Positions 1 through 8,368 of a stretch of 64,000 nucleotides of DNA are shown piece by piece. Each line of letters begins with the position of its first letter. Position 1 is the first letter of the stretch. Source of the stretch: Streptococcus sp. HF-1907 (GTDB lineage: Bacteria; Bacillota; Bacilli; Lactobacillales; Streptococcaceae); the NCBI RefSeq assembly GCF_015594605.1, contig NZ_JADNQT010000003.1:62001-126000 (forward strand), in the 5' to 3' direction. Made by a program: the position numbers and the translations under genes. The notes beneath the pieces are model-generated. The model was not told where the DNA came from. It searched no databases and was given only the letters and a program-made list of their open reading frames with translations.

Positions 1-252
1 AGCCCTAGTAACTTGTATGTGCTTTTCAAATATCTCTGCATAGATGGCTAAAGCCTCCTCTGTGTCCATATCCTTAAAAGTCACATCATCAGTTAATTTT
101 GCTAAAGCTAGCTTTGGTTTAAGTTCCACTGGGATATGTTCTTTACCCCACATATCAAAAACCCATAAAACCCTATCAAACGATAATAAAAGCTGATACT
201 CTTTGTTATTAAGTACCAGCTTGTCATCCATTTTTTTGGAAATATCAAACAT
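1..252 (-). CDS. Phage tail-region protein, Gp15-like (3' part missing)
   Basis: The frame opens with ATG at 252 and runs off the left edge of the window, giving at least 84 residues beginning MFDISKKMDDKLVLNNKEY. The start overlaps the stop codon of the upstream gene (TAATG), a typical translationally coupled phage arrangement. Position directly after a tail tube protein and a Gp14-like protein, and the general character of the N-terminus, fit the Bacteriophage Gp15 family found between the major tail protein and the tape measure in streptococcal and lactococcal siphophages. It may be the second tail-assembly chaperone reading. The family call rests mainly on gene order, and the C-terminus cannot be seen. 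Confidence 0.6.
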   Translation of the reverse strand, partial: MFDISKKMDDKLVLNNKEYQLLLSFDRVLWVFDMWGKEHIPVELKPKLALAKLTDDVTFKDMDTEEALAIYAEIFEKHIQVTRA

Positions 253-632
253 TATTCAGCAAGATACTTCTTGAAATTTTCATCGTTTAGTTTTTTCTTC
301 CATTCTTTTTGAATGGTTGCTGAAACCTGTAAGAATACATTGAGATAATTCCAAGTGTTTTCACCCGCTACCTCATAGATTTTTTGTGAGGCATCCTCAT
401 CAAACATTGCTACAAAGAACTCATCTACCATTGGTTTTAGAGCTTTACGCCCCTCTTGGTCATTCATGTTCTCTGCGTCTTTTTGATAAGCATCCACTTT
501 ACCCTCTAGCTCAAGCGCTTTGTCTTGGATTTGAGCATCTTTTTTATCGGTTGCTCGATAATCGAGGGTAAACTCTCCAAAATCAAACGTTAGAACTTTA
601 CTACCTAATTCAATTACAGTTTTATTTGACAT
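252..632 (-). CDS. Tail assembly chaperone-like protein (Gp14 position)
   Basis: A protein of 126 residues. I chose ATG 632 because GGAGG sits at normal distance upstream; an in-frame upstream start is possible but lacks its own ribosome site. The protein is soluble and rich in charged helices (VDAYQKDAENMNDQEGRK near residue 50), with no membrane segment. It follows the tail tube gene and precedes the Gp15-like gene, the position of the first tail assembly chaperone (gpG/Gp14 type) in siphophages. Such proteins coat the tape measure before tube polymerisation. Function is inferred from synteny. A programmed frameshift joining it to the next gene is not evident; the junction is a simple TAATG overlap. 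Confidence 0.6.
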   Translation of the reverse strand: MSNKTVIELGSKVLTFDFGEFTLDYRATDKKDAQIQDKALELEGKVDAYQKDAENMNDQEGRKALKPMVDEFFVAMFDEDASQKIYEVAGENTWNYLNVFLQVSATIQKEWKKKLNDENFKKYLAE

Positions 633-671
633 GTTCTTTTCCTCCAAAATGTCTGTTAATTTGTTGATGGG

Positions 672-1130
672 TTATCCACCCACACCAGCCTCAATAGGCT
701 CTTTAATCCATTTGAGCGTACATCCAAATTCTTCATAGGCTGTAGCATCACCAGCACCTGCTTTAATTTCAGATACATTTGCAACCTGTGTATAAGTTTT
801 TTTGCCATCAGAGCTAGTTACTCTATGCCATACACGTCGTGCATCTCCTGTTTTGTACTTCATTGCTGCAATCATTGCTTGTGCTGCATCTTCTGGATCA
901 TATAACCCCTCAAATGAGTAACCACCAACAACAGAGAGTACCGTTTCTTCTGGCGTACCATCACCATCATAGTAACCAGTATCATCTGTATCTTCATCTG
1001 TTTCATCGTCAATGGTTTCAATATACTTGGCTAGCCGTTTCCAAGCTTCTGTTCCCGGAACAACTGCTGGGTTTTTAGGGTCAAATGGCGCAATTTCGTG
1101 TTTGCGCTTGGCGTTTTTATTTCGTACCAT
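672..1130 (-). CDS. Major tail (tail tube) protein
   Basis: A protein of 152 residues, beginning MVRNKNAKRKHEIAPF. It has an acidic loop (ETDEDTDDTGYYDGDG, about residues 42-57) followed by a tube-like beta region, and ends in a glycine-rich tail (EAGVGG). It lies between the putative tail terminator gene and the assembly chaperone genes, the usual place of the tail tube subunit that polymerises around the tape measure. The ends with the acidic loop fit tube proteins of A118-like phages, but I cannot align it here. The gene starts four bases downstream of the previous stop, so it belongs to one late transcript. Confidence 0.7.
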   Translation of the reverse strand: MVRNKNAKRKHEIAPFDPKNPAVVPGTEAWKRLAKYIETIDDETDEDTDDTGYYDGDGTPEETVLSVVGGYSFEGLYDPEDAAQAMIAAMKYKTGDARRVWHRVTSSDGKKTYTQVANVSEIKAGAGDATAYEEFGCTLKWIKEPIEAGVGG

Positions 1131-1133
1131 GAA

Positions 1134-1541
1134 TTATCCTCCTGTAATTTCTAATTTTGCGATTACTTGCATTGAGTAAATAAAGTAACCTTGCTCATCC
1201 TTACCATTGATCCCCGGTTTATCCACTTTCAATGATAAGAAAGTGTAAGAGTTATCAGTACTAGGTAGGTCAATATCAAGCGATGATAAGTCACCATTGA
1301 TAAACCAAAGCGTATCAATAGCTTTCCTATTCTCTTTACACTTAATGGCAATTTCAAACGGTAGTGAAACCTCTCTAGTGCCATCCATGTACTCTTTATC
1401 AATAATTCCACCACTTAAAGCATTGATAACTAGATCATCTTTATCATCCTCAAAGTAATCAAGGCGAGCCTTTAGCGGCAATACTGGGATGTTGTTAATA
1501 TGTGCTAGTAGCACCTCTTGAAAGTTCTTGTTGTTTTGCAT
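1134..1541 (-). CDS. Phage neck protein, likely tail terminator (minor capsid 3-like)
   Basis: A protein of 135 residues. It contains the pattern LDYFEDDKDDLVINALSGG and then PFEIAIKCKENRKAI, typical of proteins annotated as phage minor capsid protein in Listeria A118-like and streptococcal phages, and of tail terminators that cap the tube at the neck. It overlaps the preceding gene by one base (TAATG-style junction at 1541). It is third of three consecutive 110-135 residue neck genes. Assignment to the terminator role is by order: connector, head closure, neck, terminator, tube. Confidence 0.65.
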   Translation of the reverse strand: MQNNKNFQEVLLAHINNIPVLPLKARLDYFEDDKDDLVINALSGGIIDKEYMDGTREVSLPFEIAIKCKENRKAIDTLWFINGDLSSLDIDLPSTDNSYTFLSLKVDKPGINGKDEQGYFIYSMQVIAKLEITGG

Positions 1542-1891
1542 TATCTAATACCCATTCCTTTAATAGCTGCTTTTCTCAACTTGTCTATGTTTGCTTTTAA
1601 TGGTTTATCCCATCTACTACCAGTACCAGAGGTTGTATATTTCCTAAAAACAACAATCCCATTAGTACCGTAAAACTGCGCTCTAGCATAAACCGTGTTA
1701 TAGCTCGCATCTCCGTTAGGCTCTACACGCCCAGAGACTCTTAATGCCCCTCCACCTGCCCTAAGAGGTATTGAACTATCCATAATAAGCAAAGCCTCGC
1801 TACCAGCGGCAATCTTGCCACGTTGCATAGCTTGGGGAGATACTTTTTTCTCAACCCCTGCAAGGTCAACTGTTACTCTGACATCTGCCAT
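1541..1891 (-). CDS. Phage neck protein (minor capsid 2-like)
   Basis: A protein of 116 residues beginning MADVRVTVDLAGVEKKVS. The segment LRAGGGALRVSGRVEPNGD followed by VVFRKYTTSGTGSRWDKP resembles minor capsid protein 2 / HK97 gp10-like neck proteins of Gram-positive siphophages. These help join the filled head to the tail. Start and stop share bases with both neighbours (1891 and 1541), so translation is probably coupled. No enzymatic motif is visible. Confidence 0.65.
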   Translation of the reverse strand: MADVRVTVDLAGVEKKVSPQAMQRGKIAAGSEALLIMDSSIPLRAGGGALRVSGRVEPNGDASYNTVYARAQFYGTNGIVVFRKYTTSGTGSRWDKPLKANIDKLRKAAIKGMGIR

Positions 1892-2217
1892 TAAGTAACC
1901 TCAACCTCATAACTGAAAATTTTGCCATTAAGGTAATTAGGTTGATAGCCTGTCATAATGTAATCACGCTCCCCATCATTTACAATTGCACCCAACCAAC
2001 TATCATCAACTGTCACATTTGCAAACTTTGGATAGATGTAAATTACACCAGCTTTCTGCCTAGTTTTAGAGTTGTTAGTACCTGTAACAGCCACCGACCT
2101 ATCAAACCTTACTGGCTTAACATCCAATGGGTCAGCATACGTTGCATCTCCAAAATCATCTTTGCCCTCAACCTTTCGGACTGTAACAACATCTTGTAAT
2201 AAGCGTTTATCTATCAT
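1891..2217 (-). CDS. Head closure protein (minor capsid 1-like)
   Basis: A protein of 108 residues. I use ATG 2217, beginning MIDKRLLQDVVTVRKV, because GGGAG lies seven bases upstream; the longer frame has no ribosome site. Features fitting small head-tail joining proteins are a beta-rich sequence, VDDSWLGAIVNDGERDYIMTG near residues 73-93, and a basic N-terminus. It follows the connector gene with an 11-base overlap. Role by synteny: seals the portal vertex after packaging. Confidence 0.65.
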   Translation of the reverse strand: MIDKRLLQDVVTVRKVEGKDDFGDATYADPLDVKPVRFDRSVAVTGTNNSKTRQKAGVIYIYPKFANVTVDDSWLGAIVNDGERDYIMTGYQPNYLNGKIFSYEVEVT

Positions 2218-2602
2218 AATCAACTCCCACAATTAAGCTAAATCCCGCTTGTTTTAGGGCGTTTTCAGCATCCAAGCAAAGGTTGAATTGTTGACCAGCT
2301 GAAATACGGTATTGACTGCCATAATCAATTTTTGTACGACCAATAGAAACGCTTGACATGGTTTGTTTATCATCAGCTGTCATGATGCCAGAGCTATCCA
2401 AATAAGCAATCTGAAAGCCCATAGCTAGCTTTACAGCAGACTTGCGGTAATCTGCCTCTGTCTCAAAGTCAATGTACTGTTGGTAAATGCCTTGAGTATA
2501 GAGATTGATAGCAATTTCTGCTCTTTTAGCTAGCTTGTCAAAGTCAGTCACATCATCAAAACCTAAATCATCAACAAACTCATCTTTGGTTAAATAAGAC
2601 AT
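2207..2602 (-). CDS. Head-tail connector protein
   Basis: A protein of 131 residues from ATG 2602, with a good GGGAGG site. It begins MSYLTKDEFVDDLGF and is largely helical (FDKLAKRAEIAINLYTQGI, residues 24-42), followed by SAVKLAMGFQIAYL and SSVSIGRTKIDYG. This helix-loop pattern with a central SIG segment is characteristic of phage head-tail connector (adaptor) proteins that bind under the portal. The gene follows the small acidic protein gene after the capsid gene and overlaps the next gene. Confidence 0.7.
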   Translation of the reverse strand: MSYLTKDEFVDDLGFDDVTDFDKLAKRAEIAINLYTQGIYQQYIDFETEADYRKSAVKLAMGFQIAYLDSSGIMTADDKQTMSSVSIGRTKIDYGSQYRISAGQQFNLCLDAENALKQAGFSLIVGVDYDR

Positions 2603-2643
2603 AGTAACCTCCCTTAAAAACAAAGGGTGTTGCCACCCCTTAT

Positions 2644-2898
2644 TTATTCAGCAGCATCTTCTACTGTTTCAGTATCTTCTGCTTTCTTTTTGCGTGTTGT
2701 CTTTTTAGGTTGTTCAACCTCAGCGCTTTCAGTTGTATCAACTGGTACAAGTACAGCATCAACATCTGGGAAAGTTAGCTTGAGGTCTTTATTGACCTTT
2801 TCAGCATAAGCTGGCTCAAGGTCAATAATCTCATCAACAATCACATCTTTACCCAGTGATTGAAAAACTAGGTTTTTTGTTGCTTTATAAAGTGCCAT
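2644..2898 (-). CDS. Small late protein with charged C-terminus, unknown function
   Basis: An 84-residue protein downstream of the capsid gene. The first 50 residues (VFQSLGKDVIVDEIIDLEP) look like a small beta domain. The C-terminal 30 residues are low complexity, with a basic patch KKTTRKKK then an acidic end ETVEDAAE. Small proteins at this position are common in streptococcal phages and usually annotated as hypothetical. A head-decoration or Rho-like N-terminal fold is possible but not supported by a clear motif. It is translated from its own GGAGG site 11 bases after the capsid stop. Confidence 0.6.
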   Translation of the reverse strand: MALYKATKNLVFQSLGKDVIVDEIIDLEPAYAEKVNKDLKLTFPDVDAVLVPVDTTESAEVEQPKKTTRKKKAEDTETVEDAAE

Positions 2899-2908
2899 TA
2901 TTTACCTC

Positions 2909-3790
2909 CTATACAACTGTCCCTGTGACTTTAACAACTGCTTTCTTGTTGTCATCCAAGATGTAAGTACCACCTTTAGCAGCTGCTTGTAATTTCACAC
3001 CGTCAAACTCCGTTGCTTCAATAGTACGGGCTGTTGAAATACCAACAAACGGAATAACAATTCCATCTGGTGAGAATACCGCTAAAGTACCCGTTGGCAA
3101 ATATTTTGAAGGTGTTTTCTCAAGGATAAAGTCCTTGTATTTGAGCAAACCATTTGTATCAATAGAAACGCTTGAACCTTTAGCAGAAGTGTTTGATGCC
3201 ATGTCAACAATTGCACTATGCAATTCAGACCGAAGATAAACAGTAATGTCCACAGCCACTTCTAAATCCGTATAGTAGGCATCCAACTTGTTGAATAGGG
3301 ATTTGATTGTCTTTTCTTCAAAGTCTGTAAGTGCCTCTGTTTTACCAGCGTTTTCCGCTAGGAATTTACCAATTTTAGTGTTCATTTGGCGTGTCTGTGC
3401 CTCTGATTGCAATTTCAGACGGTCAGCAACAGCAGCATCCAAATCGTTGTTGACTGTGTAACGGTCAAGCCCTTCATGAATTGAAAGAGTATAATCATAC
3501 TCAACATCTGCGTTGTCATATTTGACTTCCGTCATATTTCCAAAGCGTGATTTTGCTCCAGAGCCATCACCAAATCCACCATCATTTTCACCTGTTGAAT
3601 AAGTACCGATGACAACTGGAGTTGCGTTTGTTTTAACAGAGAATGCTTTGGCGTTTTCTTGCACACCATCCAAAATTTGAATAGGGGCTAGAGTTTTGGC
3701 AAATGCTTTACGAATACCAAATACTGTTTGCAGCATGCCCGCATACTGCTTTTCATAGCGGCGGACTGGATTATTTTGATTACCTGCCAT
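2909..3790 (-). CDS. Major capsid protein
   Basis: A protein of 293 residues, the expected size for the main head subunit. The context is decisive: it directly follows a scaffold-type gene and precedes the connector genes. Internal features fit a HK97-fold shell protein: an early region with KQYAGMLQTVFGIRKAFAKT, an E-loop-like glycine stretch YSTGENDGGFGDGSGAKS (about residues 66-83), and a helix VADRLKLQSEAQTRQMNTK that could be the spine. There is no protease gene next to it, so assembly probably relies on scaffold exit rather than cleavage. Confidence 0.82.
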   Translation of the reverse strand: MAGNQNNPVRRYEKQYAGMLQTVFGIRKAFAKTLAPIQILDGVQENAKAFSVKTNATPVVIGTYSTGENDGGFGDGSGAKSRFGNMTEVKYDNADVEYDYTLSIHEGLDRYTVNNDLDAAVADRLKLQSEAQTRQMNTKIGKFLAENAGKTEALTDFEEKTIKSLFNKLDAYYTDLEVAVDITVYLRSELHSAIVDMASNTSAKGSSVSIDTNGLLKYKDFILEKTPSKYLPTGTLAVFSPDGIVIPFVGISTARTIEATEFDGVKLQAAAKGGTYILDDNKKAVVKVTGTVV

Positions 3791-3810
3791 TATATGTAAT
3801 CTCCTTTCTT

Positions 3811-4377
3811 TTACTTGCCGTAGCTATCCATGATTGCTTGGAATGGGTCAGTATTATTTGCACCATTTGCAGCTGGATTGCCGGGTGGCACAATGTTAGG
3901 GTTAGGCGTGCCATCTTCATCTGCTTTAAAAAGATATGGGTCACTTTCCTTTAAACCTGTGATGATGTCATCTAGTTTTGGCTTGCCATTTTCATCAAGT
4001 TCAATGGCATCAACATCAATGAACTTCATTAAGGTTGATGGATTGTGTGCGGTGGTATCTTTCAAAGCAAGAGTGATAGCATTGACCTTTTGAATTTGTG
4101 CAAGTTCAGCAGCTGCATCCGCTTTGTATTTGTCATATTCAGCTTGCAATTTATCAAGCGCCTCTTTCTGTTCAGCACTTGTATTCGCATCTGCTTTCAA
4201 TGTCTCAAGCTGTGCCTCTGTGTTTTGCAACTGTGATTTAAGGCTATCTCTCTCTTGTGTGATAGTTTCCAGAGCTGATTTACTGGCGTTTAAATCTTTG
4301 CCATGCAAAGCAAATACCTCTTTAGCCTGTTCCTCTGTCAAACCAAGATTAAGTAGCTCCTCTGTTGTAAATGCCAT
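3811..4377 (-). CDS. Capsid scaffold protein (Gp20-like)
   Basis: A protein of 188 residues beginning MAFTTEELLNLGLTEEQ. Residues 30-105 form a long coiled coil (SALETITQERDSLKSQLQN, then LETLKADAN). The acidic middle is followed by a proline/glycine C-terminus PNPNIVPPGNPAANG. This architecture matches phage minor structural protein Gp20, the internal scaffold of A118/SPP1-like heads. It lies just before the capsid gene with a strong AGGAGG site. A terminator and a candidate promoter sit immediately upstream, so scaffold and capsid may be expressed from their own start. Confidence 0.82.
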   Translation of the reverse strand: MAFTTEELLNLGLTEEQAKEVFALHGKDLNASKSALETITQERDSLKSQLQNTEAQLETLKADANTSAEQKEALDKLQAEYDKYKADAAAELAQIQKVNAITLALKDTTAHNPSTLMKFIDVDAIELDENGKPKLDDIITGLKESDPYLFKADEDGTPNPNIVPPGNPAANGANNTDPFQAIMDSYGK

Positions 4378-4428
4378 TTGTACCTCCTTAGTTCTTTTTT
4401 AGGTGGACAACTCCCACCAAAAAGCAAA

Positions 4429-4458
4429 ATATTATTTACTTTTTCAGTTTACTTTGAA
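4429..4458 (-). promoter_or_regulatory. Candidate promoter for scaffold and capsid genes
   Basis: On the minus strand TTCAAA (4458-4453) is followed after 18 bases by TAATAT (4434-4429). It lies between the terminator at 4491-4518 and the scaffold start at 4377. Match to the sigma-A consensus is moderate. A small hairpin (GGTGG/CCACC, 4402-4417) lies in the leader. Confidence 0.4.
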
Positions 4459-4490
4459 TAGGATGGGATTTTTTACGGTTTCATGGCAAC

Positions 4491-4518
4491 AAAAAAACAC
4501 CTAGATTTCTCTAGGTGT
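4491..4518 (-). terminator. Rho-independent terminator inside the head gene cluster
   Basis: ACACCTAGA (4497-4505) pairs perfectly with TCTAGGTGT (4510-4518) around a four-base loop. On the minus strand the stem is followed by six T residues. It ends transcription after the MuF-ART gene and its small neighbour. No gene on the plus strand uses it. Confidence 0.85.
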
Positions 4519-4546
4519 CCATAAAAAAATATTAAAGAAAGTTGGG

Positions 4547-4747
4547 CTACTTTCTCATATCATAATACTTTTGAACTAAATTTCTTTTTTCTAGTTCTTT
4601 TTCAAACGCTTGAGCTTCTTCAAGAGAAAGTAAGTCCAATGTAATACTAACTTTTAGCAACTGCTCATCTGTAAAACTAGAAAAATCTATAAGCTCTGAT
4701 TTCAATTCTAACGAGTCTATGTAAGCCATCGCTTCGGCTAATTCCAT
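4547..4747 (-). CDS. Small acidic protein behind MuF-ART; candidate immunity partner
   Basis: A 66-residue, helix-rich acidic protein (FSSFTDEQLLKVSITLDLL, then EEAQAFEKELEKRN). It starts four bases after the stop of the ADP-ribosyltransferase-tailed head gene, with GAGGAG at proper distance, and is followed by a terminator. I do not recognise a family. Polymorphic toxins usually have a small acidic immunity protein directly downstream, and this is the only gene in that position, so an immunity role is a reasonable inference and no more. Alternatively it is an ordinary small late protein. Confidence 0.55.
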   Translation of the reverse strand: MELAEAMAYIDSLELKSELIDFSSFTDEQLLKVSITLDLLSLEEAQAFEKELEKRNLVQKYYDMRK

Positions 4748-4751
4748 GACA

Positions 4752-6539
4752 TTACTCCTCTCTAAGGTTCATCTCTAAAACGACGCCCCCTTTGTTCTCT
4801 TTCACACTAATTATATCATACTTAGCATTTCTAGGGATAATTATTTCACTTTCATCATCGTTATCAGTGAAATAAATATTACTTCCTTTAGGTATGTTGA
4901 TGATGGTTTTGATATTTCTATTTGTAAAGAAATTATACTTAGGAATGTAACTTGTTGACGTATAAGCATCATTACTAAAAGTAGCTTTCCCAGAGTTTAG
5001 CATATCAGCGACGCTATCATAACTCTTTAGTAGTTCAGCATTACTTGAGACAACAGCTCTATAATAAGGTTCGTCATCAAAACGGTTTACTTTTATATTT
5101 CTAAGCGCCTTATTCTTCTGAATAACACCATCCAACGTTGATATGACCTTGCTTTGTTCTTTGGTTGGCGCAATTTTCCCACCACTTCTCAAGGCTGCAT
5201 TGATTTCAAAACTTTCATTTGTTGCAATATATCCCATGCTATCAAAATTCTTAGCATAAATTATTTTGCGCTCTGGAACTGTGATTTTGCCTCCAGCTTT
5301 TTTAAATTTAGGTATATCCGACTCTTTAATATAATGATATTCTGATAATTTACGCTCTAGTTTAACCTTATTATTAGCCTTGCTTGTTGGTGTTTCATAT
5401 AGGCGTTCTCTAGAGTAGTCACGGCTCAAAAAATCATGACTATCAACAAGATTTCTGACCTTACCTTGCAAGTTTCGCAACTTTAACCGCTCTAGGGTAA
5501 CTAGGTCATCATCTCCCAACTGTTTTGCAATGTGCAACCTTTCTTTTTGGTTTCTGATAGCCCTCTCTGTTGCTCTCTGCTTAGCCTCAATGCGTGCATT
5601 TTCTTCCGCCTGCTCTGGTGTGAGGTCTTTAAGATAGTCTGGTAGGTCTGGTAACTCATTGACACCAACGATAAACGGTGTGAGGTAGTGACCGCAATGC
5701 GCACCAAGACACCCACCAGCTGTACCATAGCCGTAATCAAGCAAACTATGGATGGTTACGCCCTTTTCTGTCCTACCAACTCCTTTAGTGACTATCTTGC
5801 CTTGGATTGGTGCACAAGCCTCCCTTGCTGTACGCTTTATTGAGTAGTAAAAGGTGTCTATGCCAAGCTCTTCTGCTGGTCTGGTGCGCATGTCATTATA
5901 GACTTTGAAAGTAGTGGTTTTAATGATAGCCCTAGCATAGCTATCAGCTCGCCACTCTCTGCCAGCGCTATCAGTAAAACCTGTAAAGTTCTTTTTCTGC
6001 CAGCCCATAATAGTATCTTTTAAGGCTCTGTCAGCTGTCTTAGTACCTGTAACTACTTGTGCTACTGTCTGCTCAACTACTGATTTAAAAGTTTTCTGTA
6101 CGCTTGCTGGTAATGTTGTATTGATAAGGTTAAGGTCGCTTACTGCCTGTTGCGTGTAAGCCTCTAGGGCATCCGTCACACCATTTCTGACCGTGCCACT
6201 AGCTGACCTACCCAAATCCTCCTCAAGTTGCTGTTTGGTGTCCTTATAGACCTTTAAGCCCTCGTTACTGATAACATCCCGCAACAAATCCTCTGCTATA
6301 CCTGTCCGCTCAACAATGATTGCTAGTGTTTCCTCGTTGAGCATGTGCATATCATTTAGCTTTTCTAACTGCCAGATATAAGGATTTTCTTGCAAGTCAG
6401 CCTCACCACGCACTATAAGCCTATTTATCATGCTATCAAACAGCTCTTGCTGCATTCTTGCGTAAATATCAGCGACCGCTTGCATGTGTAAAGAAAATTG
6501 CTGGTCATTTAGGGTTGGGCGTTTCTTCTTTTCGCTCAT
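4752..6539 (-). CDS. Minor head protein (MuF / phage minor capsid 2) with C-terminal ADP-ribosyltransferase domain
   Basis: A protein of 595 residues. The N-terminal half is a MuF-type minor head protein (helical start, DRALKDTIMGWQKKNFTGF, then REWRADSYARAIIKTTTFKVY) containing a C/H-bearing segment TAREACAPIQGK and GGCLGAHCGHYLTPF, as in family members that line the portal inside the head. The last 200 residues look like an ADP-ribosyltransferase: Arg494 in EPYYRAVV, the Ser-Thr-Ser motif at 528-530 (AYTSTSY), and the Glu-x-Glu motif at 563-565 (DDESEIIIP). This R-STS-ExE set is the signature of C3/exoenzyme-type ARTs, with all three key elements present. It is longer than plain MuF proteins (about 300-400 residues). 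A toxin injected with the DNA or used against host or competitors is possible; target unknown. Confidence 0.85.
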   Translation of the reverse strand: MSEKKKRPTLNDQQFSLHMQAVADIYARMQQELFDSMINRLIVRGEADLQENPYIWQLEKLNDMHMLNEETLAIIVERTGIAEDLLRDVISNEGLKVYKDTKQQLEEDLGRSASGTVRNGVTDALEAYTQQAVSDLNLINTTLPASVQKTFKSVVEQTVAQVVTGTKTADRALKDTIMGWQKKNFTGFTDSAGREWRADSYARAIIKTTTFKVYNDMRTRPAEELGIDTFYYSIKRTAREACAPIQGKIVTKGVGRTEKGVTIHSLLDYGYGTAGGCLGAHCGHYLTPFIVGVNELPDLPDYLKDLTPEQAEENARIEAKQRATERAIRNQKERLHIAKQLGDDDLVTLERLKLRNLQGKVRNLVDSHDFLSRDYSRERLYETPTSKANNKVKLERKLSEYHYIKESDIPKFKKAGGKITVPERKIIYAKNFDSMGYIATNESFEINAALRSGGKIAPTKEQSKVISTLDGVIQKNKALRNIKVNRFDDEPYYRAVVSSNAELLKSYDSVADMLNSGKATFSNDAYTSTSYIPKYNFFTNRNIKTIINIPKGSNIYFTDNDDESEIIIPRNAKYDIISVKENKGGVVLEMNLREE

Positions 6540-6541
6540 AA

Positions 6542-6790
6542 CTAACCCTCGCTAACTACCTCATAAGTTTCATGGAAAATATCTGGCTTGCATGGGTAAA
6601 ACTCGCCATGCACTCCTTTAATGATATAATCACCTTTTTGGGCTACCATATCCCCCTCAAGTGTTGGTATCACAATACTTAAATCAGAGCATAGAGTATT
6701 TTGCCCAATAAATCCCTTGATTTCTTCATAATTTGAGCCAACAAATCTAATAGCCTCAATTACAACTGGTTTTTTCTTATACTTCGCCAT
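6542..6790 (-). CDS. Small phage protein, PGDYG-like
   Basis: An 82-residue protein between portal and MuF genes. The C-terminal half reads [19 protein letters not shown] followed by FHETYE, matching the PGDYG-type small domain seen in many phage and bacterial proteins (G-D-Y-I-x-x-G motif, residues 53-58). The N-terminus has [13 protein letters not shown], also typical. Molecular function is unknown. It overlaps the portal gene by 14 bases. Confidence 0.65.
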   Translation of the reverse strand: MAKYKKKPVVIEAIRFVGSNYEEIKGFIGQNTLCSDLSIVIPTLEGDMVAQKGDYIIKGVHGEFYPCKPDIFHETYEVVSEG

Positions 6791-8357
6791 TGTCTACTGT
6801 CTCCTTACTGTTTCCTACTGTGCTTTTCTGCATTCTACTGTATAGAGCAAGTTCCGCATCGCTTTCTGGCGGTAACTCGCCATTGATGTCAGCAAGTTCA
6901 GCAGCTGCCTCTTCTTCTGTGATATTAAGAGTTTTGGCAATGCCTCGTTTTTGTGTGGCAAAACCAGCTGATACCATTTTCATCCAATAATCAAGCTCTG
7001 CATGGCGATCAGTAAAGACACCATCATCAAGATTGACAGAAATATCATCTAATTCTGGGATGCTTCCTGTGTATAACCCAACAGCCTTACCAAGTTCACA
7101 CATTGAAATACAAAGCTCTTTGATGGATTGCTCAACCAAAGCTACAATACTATTGCGCATTTGATATGTATCACTGTTCTCGCTGACAATCTCTGTTGCT
7201 GTCTTAACGCCTTGACCATCAAAGGTAAACATGCCACTTGATACCCCTATCTGCATCTCAAACAACTTCAATCCCTCTGAAATAGCTGAAATATAGTCAG
7301 ATGACCTGATAGGCGTTGTAAGGTCAACAATATTACCACTATCCATATTGCCAGCCCCTACTTGCATATAAACATTTTGCTCAACCTCAAAGCGGCGTTT
7401 AAAGGTGATGTTACCTTGTTCATCTTGTATTTTGAGCTTCGTCATTTGTTCTGGAACTAATACACGCCTTTGCCCCATCTTAATCTCCCACATAAATTCA
7501 TCATATGTACGGTTGATGAAATCAATGGTTGTTTTTGCATTATCAAAGATGGATAGACCAAGCGGACTATTGATGTCCTTGTTGTTCATGCCTGGTGTCT
7601 TTAGGTAGGTGAATAATGGGCGCGATAGGTCTTTCAGCACTGTTACTGGCTCAAGGTCTGGATAGAGTTCTTGTAAGTTCACGCGCTGACCTAGTGCACT
7701 ATCTGTATTTGATTTGTACAGTTCATTGGTGATACGGTATAAGCTCTTGTCCTTTGTACTGCCATACTCGTTACCATCCTTGGTTACCCACTCATGAAAC
7801 TCAACCAAGGTATAATACATGTTTGTTTTACCCTCTGATTTGATGGTTTTGGTCAAGATAGCAGCACTTGATACATCCTGCGTGTTGCTCTGTAACGGCA
7901 AGAAAACGGGTGCTTGGATAAATGCCACACGGATTTTATCACCATCAACATATGGACGCATAGCAAGACCACCCAAAGCTAAAGCACTCTCTAAGTATCG
8001 CTCAAAGTTCTTATTAAAGCGATCATTGGTTAGCATGTCATTTAGAAAGTTATTCAGCTTGTCATCATCTGCTGAAATCTCTGCTTGCTCATTATAGACC
8101 AAGCTGGCAATCTTCTTGGCTGCTGTGCGTGCAATAGGTAGATGATGTAGCTTGCGTGTCTTAATGTCTCCATCTGTATTGATGTAAGTTATATCATCAA
8201 ATTTAGATTGATAATAACTTAGATTGTGTTGAATACGGCTAAATTCTGCTTGCGTAACAGCTACCTTTGGATGGTCTAGGATGCTACTTAAATTTGATGT
8301 CGTCATGTTATACCTCCCGCGGTTGAAAAAGTCTTTTACTTTTTGTATTAGGCTCAT
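6777..8357 (-). CDS. Portal protein (SPP1 Gp6-like)
   Basis: A protein of 526 residues, the usual portal length. It forms the dodecameric DNA entry/exit ring of the head. The sequence has the expected order: basic N-terminus, [19 protein letters not shown] (residues 75-93), a central wing region, [19 protein letters not shown] (about 280-298), and a long stem/crown helix region with [19 protein letters not shown] near 385. It sits between terL and the MuF gene, the canonical location. The minus-strand RBS is AGGAGG-like and the start is 11 bases after the terL stop. Confidence 0.88.
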   Translation of the reverse strand: MSLIQKVKDFFNRGRYNMTTSNLSSILDHPKVAVTQAEFSRIQHNLSYYQSKFDDITYINTDGDIKTRKLHHLPIARTAAKKIASLVYNEQAEISADDDKLNNFLNDMLTNDRFNKNFERYLESALALGGLAMRPYVDGDKIRVAFIQAPVFLPLQSNTQDVSSAAILTKTIKSEGKTNMYYTLVEFHEWVTKDGNEYGSTKDKSLYRITNELYKSNTDSALGQRVNLQELYPDLEPVTVLKDLSRPLFTYLKTPGMNNKDINSPLGLSIFDNAKTTIDFINRTYDEFMWEIKMGQRRVLVPEQMTKLKIQDEQGNITFKRRFEVEQNVYMQVGAGNMDSGNIVDLTTPIRSSDYISAISEGLKLFEMQIGVSSGMFTFDGQGVKTATEIVSENSDTYQMRNSIVALVEQSIKELCISMCELGKAVGLYTGSIPELDDISVNLDDGVFTDRHAELDYWMKMVSAGFATQKRGIAKTLNITEEEAAAELADINGELPPESDAELALYSRMQKSTVGNSKETVDNGEV

Positions 8358-8368
8358 ATCTGCCCTCC

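Noticed and set aside
1541..2623. Frameshift among the neck genes
   Set aside because: The overlaps of 1 to 11 bases are normal translational coupling; all frames have family-size lengths.
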